52,847 nt of DNA from an uncultured Prevotella sp. GTDB lineage: Bacteria > Bacteroidota > Bacteroidia > Bacteroidales > Bacteroidaceae. The translations under genes and the position numbers were made by a program. The DNA is taken from NCBI GenBank assembly GCA_944320105.1, contig CALUGA010000014.1, forward strand, positions 1-52,847, written 5' to 3'. The notes under the pieces were generated by a model that was given only the letters and a program-made list of their open reading frames with translations, did no database searches and was not told where the DNA came from. This document shows, in pieces, positions 47,415-52,847 of this stretch (its first letter is position 1; every line of letters starts with the position of its first letter).

Positions 47415-48020
47415 ATGGAAATTAAGACTGCAGAGTTCACGTTGAGCGCGCCGCGCGAGTCGATGTGCCCAAAGGACAATCGCATAGAGTATGCGTTCAT
47501 CGGCCGCTCAAACGTTGGAAAGTCGAGCCTCATAAATATGTTGTGCGACAACAAAAAGCTGGCCAAGACATCGGCCACGCCGGGCAAGACGCTGCTCATA
47601 AACCACTTCATAATAAACCGCGACTGGTATCTCGTGGACCTTCCGGGCTACGGATTTGCCAAGCGGTCGAAGTCGGAGGTAGCCCGGCTCGACCAAATGA
47701 TAAGCGGCTATATCCTGCAGCGCAAGCAGCTTGCTTGCGTGTTTGTGCTTGTCGACATCAGGCACGAGGCAATGAAAATAGACCTTGACTTCATTAATTG
47801 GCTTGGGGCAAGCGGCATACCGCTTGCCATAGTGTTTACCAAGGCCGACAAGCTTTCGCAGGGCAAGGTGCAAGCCAATGTAGAGGCTTACAAGCAGAAA
47901 CTCATGGAGACATGGGAAGACCTGCCACCGATATTCATAACGTCAGCCGAGAAAAAGACCGGCAAGGACGAATTGCTTGATTATATAGACTCTGTTAACA
48001 AGTCGCTCAAGGAGGCATAA
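47415..48020 (+). CDS. engB: Ribosome biogenesis GTP-binding protein YihA/YsxC
   Basis: A 201-residue small GTPase: G1 [10 protein letters not shown] (30-39), G2-region SATPGKT, G3 DLPGYG, G4 TKADKL. EngB is needed for late assembly of the large ribosomal subunit. 4 bp before the ABC-F gene. Confidence 0.95.
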   Translation: MEIKTAEFTLSAPRESMCPKDNRIEYAFIGRSNVGKSSLINMLCDNKKLAKTSATPGKTLLINHFIINRDWYLVDLPGYGFAKRSKSEVARLDQMISGYILQRKQLACVFVLVDIRHEAMKIDLDFINWLGASGIPLAIVFTKADKLSQGKVQANVEAYKQKLMETWEDLPPIFITSAEKKTGKDELLDYIDSVNKSLKEA

Positions 48021-48024
48021 GGTA

Positions 48025-49815
48025 ATGGCAAAGGACACTCCGTTTCTTGACGTCCAGAATCTAACGAAGTCGTTTGGCGCGCTCGTATTGTTTGAAAACA
48101 TCAGTTTCAGCATTGCGGCAGGGCAGCGTGTGGGCCTTATCGCGAAGAACGGCACCGGCAAGTCTACGCTGCTTTCAGTGCTTTCGGGCAAGGAGGGGTA
48201 TGACTCCGGCGAGATAATATTCCGCAGAGGGTTGAAGGTGGGTTACCTTGAACAATCTCCGGCGTTCAGCCCTGAGGAGACCGTGCTCGATGCCTGTTTC
48301 AATCACCATGGCGAAGAGTCGATGGTGCTGAAAGCCAAGCAAATACTTACAAAACTGAAGATTCGCGACTTGGCGCAGCCTATGGGGCAGTTGAGCGGTG
48401 GCCAGCAAAAGCGAGTGGCATTGGCCAACGTGCTCATTACTGAGCCGGACTTGCTGATACTTGATGAGCCTACCAACCACCTTGACCTTGAGATGATAGA
48501 GTGGCTTGAAGGGTATCTGGCAAGCGGAAACAAGACGCTCCTGATGGTGACGCACGACCGCTTTTTCCTAGACCATGTGTGCTCCGTGATTCTTGAACTG
48601 GACGACAAGAGCATCTATTCATACCGGGGCAACTACAGCTATTATCTTGAGAAAAGGCAGGAGCGCATTGATGCCCGCAGGGCGGAGATAGCCCGCGCCA
48701 ACAACCTGTATCGGCGTGAACTCGACTGGATGAGGCGTATGCCGCAAGCCCGAGGCCATAAGGCAAAGTACCGTGAGGACGCTTTCTATGAGCTTGAGCG
48801 GGTGGCAAAGCAACGCATGGAGGAGAGGCAGATGCGGTTGAAGTCGTCAAATGTTTACATAGGCAGCAAGATTTTTGAGTGCCAATATATATCAAAGGCG
48901 TGGTCGCCCGAGCACGTCATAATGAAAGACTTCTATTATAATTTCTCGCGATACGAGAAGATGGGCATCGTAGGCAATAACGGCACGGGAAAGTCTACGT
49001 TTGTGAAGATGCTTCTTGGTATCGAGCAGCCTGACTCTGGTCGCATAGTGATCGGCGACACAGTGCGCTTTGGCTATTTTTCTCAGGAGGGTCTGAAGTT
49101 TGACGAAGGCGAGAAAGTGATAGACGTGATACGCAACATTGCCGACTATATCGACATTGGGGGGGGGCATCGCTTGTCGGCCTCGCAGTTCTTGCAGTAT
49201 TTTCTCTTTACGCCCGAGCAGCAGCACAATTACGTAAGCAAGCTAAGCGGCGGCGAGCGTCGCAAGCTTTATCTATGCACGGTGCTGATGAAGAACCCAA
49301 ACTTCCTTGTACTTGATGAGCCAACCAACGACCTTGACATAGTGACGCTTCAGATTCTTGAAGAGTATTTGGCGGATTTTCCGGGCTGCGTGATCGTTGT
49401 AAGCCATGACAGGTATTTCATGGACAAGGTGGTCGACCATTTGCTTGTATTCAAGGGCGATGGCGTGATAAAGGATTTCCCCGGCAACTATACGCAGTAC
49501 AGGGAGTGGAGTGCCCTTGAGCCTAAGGCTCCGGCAGAGGAAAAGGCTGTTGAAAAGAAGTCTGTGCAGTCGGCGCAGCCCAAGCGTGGAGGTAAGCGGA
49601 AGATGACTTACAAGGAAAAAACCGAGTTTGCCGCCTTGGAGTCGGAAATATCGGCTTTGGAACAGGAACAGGCTGCTATAGAGGCCGCGCTTTGCAGCGG
49701 GAAACTCAGTGTTGAGGACTTGACTGAGAAAAGCCGGCGTTTGCCCCTGTTGAAAGAGGAACTCGATGCCAAGAGCATGAGGTGGCTTGAACTGAGTGAG
49801 ATTGAAAGCAATTGA
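48025..49815 (+). CDS. ABC-F family ATPase (Uup/EttA-like)
   Basis: A 596-residue protein with two ABC domains and no membrane segments. Domain 1 has NGTGKST (residues 42-48) and LSGGQQKRVAL; domain 2 has NNGTGKST (about 320) and LSGGERRKLYL; both have ILDEPTNHLD-like Walker B (LVLDEPTNDLD in domain 2). A C-terminal coiled coil (ALESEISALEQEQAAIEAAL) suits the Uup branch. ABC-F proteins act on ribosomes or, in the Uup case, in DNA-related roles. A run of nine G (49159-49167) encodes three Gly in domain 2. Gap to recR is 9 bp. Confidence 0.93.
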   Translation: MAKDTPFLDVQNLTKSFGALVLFENISFSIAAGQRVGLIAKNGTGKSTLLSVLSGKEGYDSGEIIFRRGLKVGYLEQSPAFSPEETVLDACFNHHGEESMVLKAKQILTKLKIRDLAQPMGQLSGGQQKRVALANVLITEPDLLILDEPTNHLDLEMIEWLEGYLASGNKTLLMVTHDRFFLDHVCSVILELDDKSIYSYRGNYSYYLEKRQERIDARRAEIARANNLYRRELDWMRRMPQARGHKAKYREDAFYELERVAKQRMEERQMRLKSSNVYIGSKIFECQYISKAWSPEHVIMKDFYYNFSRYEKMGIVGNNGTGKSTFVKMLLGIEQPDSGRIVIGDTVRFGYFSQEGLKFDEGEKVIDVIRNIADYIDIGGGHRLSASQFLQYFLFTPEQQHNYVSKLSGGERRKLYLCTVLMKNPNFLVLDEPTNDLDIVTLQILEEYLADFPGCVIVVSHDRYFMDKVVDHLLVFKGDGVIKDFPGNYTQYREWSALEPKAPAEEKAVEKKSVQSAQPKRGGKRKMTYKEKTEFAALESEISALEQEQAAIEAALCSGKLSVEDLTEKSRRLPLLKEELDAKSMRWLELSEIESN

Positions 49816-49824
49816 TAGGGCGTC

Positions 49825-50439
49825 ATGATTCAGCAGTATCCTTCGCAATTACTTCAGAAAGCCGTAGAGGAGTTTGCCAAGTTGCCAGGCATAGGCAGAA
49901 AGACCGCGCTTAGGCTTGTGCTTCACCTTCTGAGGCGTGAGCCTGAGGAAGTGGAGCGGTTTGCCGAGGCCGTGGCAAAGTTGCGGCGTGAGGTGAAATA
50001 TTGCTCAGTGTGCCATAACATCTGCGATGATGATGTATGTGCGATATGCGCAGACAAGAACCGTGACAGGTCTTTGATATGTGTTGTTGAAAACGTTCAG
50101 GACGTGATGGCCGTGGAGGCAACTATGCAGTATCATGGGCTGTATCATGTCTTGGGCGGGGTTATATCGCCTATGGACGGCATTGGCCCTGGTGACATCG
50201 AGATAGACTCTCTTGTGGAGAGGGTTGCCCGTGGAGGGGTGGGCGAGGTTATATTGGCTCTTGGCTCCACAATGGAGGGCGACACCACAAACTTTTACAT
50301 TTACAGGAAATTGTCGCAATACGATGTGAGGCTGAGCGTGATAGCTCGCGGCATATCCGTTGGCGACGAGCTTGAATACACCGACGAGGTGACGCTTGGG
50401 CGGTCGATACTCAACAGAACCTTGTTTGACGGGAAATGA
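49825..50439 (+). CDS. recR: Recombination protein RecR
   Basis: A 204-residue recombination mediator: N-terminal helix-hairpin-helix ([19 protein letters not shown]), C4 zinc finger (Cys60, 63, 72, 75), TOPRIM domain ([14 protein letters not shown]) and a C-terminal Walker B-like segment. It works with RecO/RecF at single-strand gaps. 16 bp before the membrane protein gene. Confidence 0.95.
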   Translation: MIQQYPSQLLQKAVEEFAKLPGIGRKTALRLVLHLLRREPEEVERFAEAVAKLRREVKYCSVCHNICDDDVCAICADKNRDRSLICVVENVQDVMAVEATMQYHGLYHVLGGVISPMDGIGPGDIEIDSLVERVARGGVGEVILALGSTMEGDTTNFYIYRKLSQYDVRLSVIARGISVGDELEYTDEVTLGRSILNRTLFDGK

Positions 50440-50455
50440 CAAGTAACATTATGAT

Positions 50456-50890
50456 ATGAAGAGAACACGGAATATATTGTTGGCAGAGTTCTTGGTGGTC
50501 GTGGCTTTGGCGCTGGGCTTGGCGGTCTTGTATGAGTGCGGCGTGCTTTGCGCCGGAATGTGGGCCACCAGCGATACCCTTGAGTTCGCATTGGCCACGC
50601 TCATGGAGCTTGTCACCCTTGTCTCCATCCCGGTGGCGTTGCGTATGTTCAGGTTCAGGCCTGTAAGGAAAGCCTTGCGCTCAAGGGGCGAGATGGCGTT
50701 GAGAACCTATGGGTCCGTGCGCATCTTGCTCCTCGGGGTGCCGATGGTTGCCAATGCGTTGCTGTACTATTTGTTCATGTCTACCACTTTCGGTTACATG
50801 GGCATAATCCTGCTGCTGTGCATGCCGTTCGTTTTTCCGTCGTTGGGGCGGTGCCATTACGAAGTGTCTACATCCTGCGGTGAAGAATGA
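50456..50890 (+). CDS. Small membrane protein of unknown function
   Basis: A 144-residue protein with about four hydrophobic segments (residues 8-30, 40-62, 80-105, 108-130). I do not recognise a named family. The stop overlaps the start of the glycosyltransferase gene (ATGA, 50887-50890), so it is probably linked with that envelope function. This gene order after recR is common in Bacteroidales. Confidence 0.8.
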   Translation: MKRTRNILLAEFLVVVALALGLAVLYECGVLCAGMWATSDTLEFALATLMELVTLVSIPVALRMFRFRPVRKALRSRGEMALRTYGSVRILLLGVPMVANALLYYLFMSTTFGYMGIILLLCMPFVFPSLGRCHYEVSTSCGEE

Positions 50891-52077
50891 AGCTGAGCGT
50901 AATCATTGTAAATTATAACGTCAAGTACTATGCAGAGCAATGCCTGAACAGCCTTGTGCGGGCTCTTGACGGCATAGAGAGTGAGGTGTTTGTGGTTGAC
51001 AACCACTCAAAGGACGACTCGGCTGGGTACCTTGCCCGTCGCTTCAAGTGGGTGTCGTTGATAGACAGCAATCACAACTTGGGTTTTGCCCGTGCCAACA
51101 ACATCGCCATTGGGCAGTCATCCGGTGAGTATGTGCTTTTGATAAATCCAGACACCTTCGTAGGTGAAGACACCATCCGCAGCGTGTTGGCGTTCATGGA
51201 GGAGCACCCCCGTGCAGGAGGGGCAGGCGTAAAGATGTTCAATCCCGACGGCACCCGGGCCATGGAGTCGCGGCGCGGCTTGCCCACGCCTCTTACGTCG
51301 TTTTACAAGATGTTCGGCCTTTGCGCACGATTCCCGCGCAGTCGCACGTTTGGGCGCTACTATATGGGCTATCTCAGTTGGGATGAGCCAGTCAGGATTG
51401 AAGTCATCAGCGGAGCGTTCTGCTTGTTGCGGCGTTCGGCGATAGACAAGGTTGGGTTGCTCGACGAGGACTTCTTCATGTACGGTGAAGACATCGACTT
51501 GTCTTACCGTCTGCTAAAGGGCGGTTTTGAAAACTGGTATTTGCCTTTCCCCATATTGCATTATAAGGGCGAGAGCACCCACAAGACATCTTTCAGGTAC
51601 GTTCATGTGTTTTACCAGGCTATGCTCATCTTCTTCCGCAAGCATTATGGCCATTTGAGCTTTTGCATAACAATCCCCGTCAAAGTGGCCATTTATGCCA
51701 AGGCTTTTGCCGCGTTGGTAGCCATGCAGTCAAGTAGGTTGCGCAAGTCGTTGGGGTTTGTCCGCAAGCGGAGGCAGGAGCCGAGGTACTTTTTCGTGGG
51801 CGGCAAGCAGATGGTCGATCGTTGTCGCTTGGTGTCGCGCCGCAAGGGGCTTACGGCCGGCTTCTGTTATTGCGATGAGGGCAATTGTGAGTCGGCCATG
51901 GACGATATAGCCGGCTTTGGCGACAAGGTTCCTGTTTATGTAGTGTTCGATGTTGATGCTTTTTCATATAAATCCATGTTGGAAATAATGTCTCGTATGC
52001 CGATGCCCAATGTTAAGCTGGGTACCTTTTCAAATAAGACTAAAGTCATAATAACCCCAGATGAGATAATAAAATGA
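50887..52077 (+). CDS. GT2 family glycosyltransferase with C-terminal extension
   Basis: A 396-residue protein. Residues 1-250 are a GT2 domain resembling rhamnosyltransferases (LSVIIVNYNVKYYAEQCLNSL, VFVVDNHSKDDS, LLINPDTF, GAFCLLRRSAIDKVGLLDEDFFMYGEDIDL). After about residue 290 a separate Rossmann-like C-terminal piece follows (YFFVGGKQMVDRCRLVSRRKG ... VPVYVVFDVD) of unknown role. It probably builds a cell-surface polysaccharide. It overlaps both neighbours by 4 bases. Confidence 0.88.
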   Translation: MKLSVIIVNYNVKYYAEQCLNSLVRALDGIESEVFVVDNHSKDDSAGYLARRFKWVSLIDSNHNLGFARANNIAIGQSSGEYVLLINPDTFVGEDTIRSVLAFMEEHPRAGGAGVKMFNPDGTRAMESRRGLPTPLTSFYKMFGLCARFPRSRTFGRYYMGYLSWDEPVRIEVISGAFCLLRRSAIDKVGLLDEDFFMYGEDIDLSYRLLKGGFENWYLPFPILHYKGESTHKTSFRYVHVFYQAMLIFFRKHYGHLSFCITIPVKVAIYAKAFAALVAMQSSRLRKSLGFVRKRRQEPRYFFVGGKQMVDRCRLVSRRKGLTAGFCYCDEGNCESAMDDIAGFGDKVPVYVVFDVDAFSYKSMLEIMSRMPMPNVKLGTFSNKTKVIITPDEIIK

Positions 52078-52595
52078 CGTTTAGCGGAAAGTCTTCCCTT
52101 GTCCGGCTTAGGGCAATGGAGCCAGAGGATCTTGATTGGCTTTATGGCATAGAGAACGACCAAAGCCTGTGGAACGTCGGGGCCACCAACGTTCCGTATT
52201 CTCGTTATGCCCTTCATGACTACATGGCCAACGCGTCAAACGACATATACGCCGACCGCCAGGTGCGCTTGGTCATCGAGAATGCAGGTGGAAGTGCCGT
52301 GGGGATAGTCGACTTGGTGAATTTCGACCCCCAGCATCTCCGTGCCGAAGTAGGCATTGTCATTGATGCAAGGTTCCGCAGGCGCGGATATGCGTCAGAG
52401 GCGTTGCGCCTTGTTGCTTCGTATTCGGGCGAGGTGCTGCATCTTCACCAGCTTTATGCAGTTGTCAATGAGGCCAATGCCGCATCTGTCGGTCTGTTTA
52501 GAAAGACAGGCTATGGAGCCGTTATCCGGCTTAAAGACTGGCTTTTTGATGGCCATAAGTTTGCCGATGCGCTCTTGATGCAATTTTTTTTGTAA
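52074..52595 (+). CDS. GNAT family N-acetyltransferase (RimJ/RimL-like)
   Basis: A 173-residue protein with the acyl-CoA-binding core RRRGYASEALRLVASY and the preceding AEVGIVIDARF strand, plus a C-terminal VNEANAASVGLFRKTGYGAVIRLKDWLFDG. RimJ/RimL-like members acetylate protein N-termini or small molecules; the target here is unknown. Last gene of the run, overlapping the glycosyltransferase by 4 bases. Confidence 0.88.
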   Translation: MTFSGKSSLVRLRAMEPEDLDWLYGIENDQSLWNVGATNVPYSRYALHDYMANASNDIYADRQVRLVIENAGGSAVGIVDLVNFDPQHLRAEVGIVIDARFRRRGYASEALRLVASYSGEVLHLHQLYAVVNEANAASVGLFRKTGYGAVIRLKDWLFDGHKFADALLMQFFL

Positions 52596-52611
52596 CTTTT
52601 TTCGTGGAAAG

Positions 52612-52643
52612 TTTGGCGGAATAAGAAAAAATGTCTACCTTTG
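52612..52643 (+). promoter_or_regulatory. Promoter of the Asp tRNA pair
   Basis: TTTG (52612-52615), 20 nt, TACCTTTG (52636-52643) is consensus and very like the promoter at 45708-45738. The first tRNA starts 24 nt downstream. Confidence 0.85.
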
Positions 52644-52667
52644 CACCCGCAAACGAAAAATAAGTTT

Positions 52668-52741
52668 GGTGTGTTAGTTCAGTAGGTTAGAATGCCTGCC
52701 TGTCACGCAGGAGGTCACGAGTTCGAATCTCGTACACACCG
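52668..52741 (+). tRNA. tRNA-Asp (GTC), copy 1
   Basis: Acceptor GGTGTGT pairs with ACACACC; anticodon stem CCTGC/GCAGG with loop CTGTCAC; T arm ACGAG-TTCGAAT-CTCGT. CCA is not encoded. Confidence 0.97.
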
Positions 52742-52771
52742 CTTGTCATTAGTGAGCGATTTAGTGGTTTT

Positions 52772-52845
52772 GGTGCGTTAGTTCAGTAGGTTAGAATGCC
52801 TGCCTGTCACGCAGGAGGTCACGAGTTCGAATCTCGTACGCACCG
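52772..52845 (+). tRNA. tRNA-Asp (GTC), copy 2
   Basis: Same as copy 1 except acceptor GGTGCGT with ACGCACC, a compensated pair change. It ends 2 bases before the window end; CCA is not encoded within the bases visible. Confidence 0.96.
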
Positions 52846-52847
52846 CA

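Overview
The window reads as chromosome of a GC-rich member of the order Bacteroidales, most likely a Prevotellaceae or close relative. Support comes from Bacteroidetes-type promoters (TTTG, about 20 nt, TAnnTTTG), near absence of Shine-Dalgarno sequences, a type III glutamine synthetase (GlnN), the carboxyspermidine-route enzyme NspC, tandem DUF4369/TlpA-type periplasmic thioredoxins, and typical neighbours (HsdR_N protein beside holA; YtxH/holin-like/small protein cassette; recR, membrane protein, glycosyltransferase, acetyltransferase). The species cannot be named from sequence alone.

Layout. 1-1.7 kb is a visibly AT-richer edge with a 5'-truncated ATPase pseudogene and a DUF4276 partner, probably the decayed end of a laterally acquired defence-like pair. 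2-9 kb holds a DUF3737 beta-helix protein, then on the minus strand a 1253-residue GT2 / DUF4922 / SpoIID fusion, an AmpG-like muropeptide permease and a lipoprotein. 9-14 kb holds metabolic genes (2-hydroxyacid dehydrogenase family, AspDH-like, FabK/nitronate monooxygenase-like, AEC transporter, DUF554). 14-18.5 kb holds aguA-aguB-glnN, a putative agmatine-to-putrescine and ammonia-capture unit. 18.6-20.2 kb holds a zinc-ribbon coiled-coil protein and a Nif3-like protein. 20.4-25.6 kb holds four tandem TlpA-like lineages. 25.7-29.9 kb holds an exported NUC1-type nuclease, a 34-residue small ORF with its own promoter and terminator, fetAB and an HsdR_N-only protein. 30-34.6 kb holds holA (behind a MITE-like insertion), a long AT-rich gap, an XRE regulator and pyrK-pyrD. 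35-39 kb is a 1366-residue pectate lyase-like secreted protein. 39.6-52.8 kb is mostly housekeeping: YtxH/holin-like cassette, SPOR lipoprotein, ruvX, def, a TPR protein, nspC, a Gly-Leu-Leu-Gly tRNA array, ssb, engB, an ABC-F protein, recR, a GT2, a GNAT and two Asp tRNAs.

Between genes the window is unusually rich in dispersed repeats, and this is its most distinctive feature. They include tandem palindromic units of about 22 nt that sit just downstream of stop codons at several loci, 10-nt GGAGTTA tandem arrays arranged as long inverted repeats between convergent genes, a repeat of about 190 bp present twice, 28-nt GTAGAGACG palindromes, and one MITE-like element with 21-nt terminal inverted repeats. 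The protein of greatest interest is the GT2/DUF4922/SpoIID fusion beside AmpG, which suggests an undescribed cell-wall glycan function.
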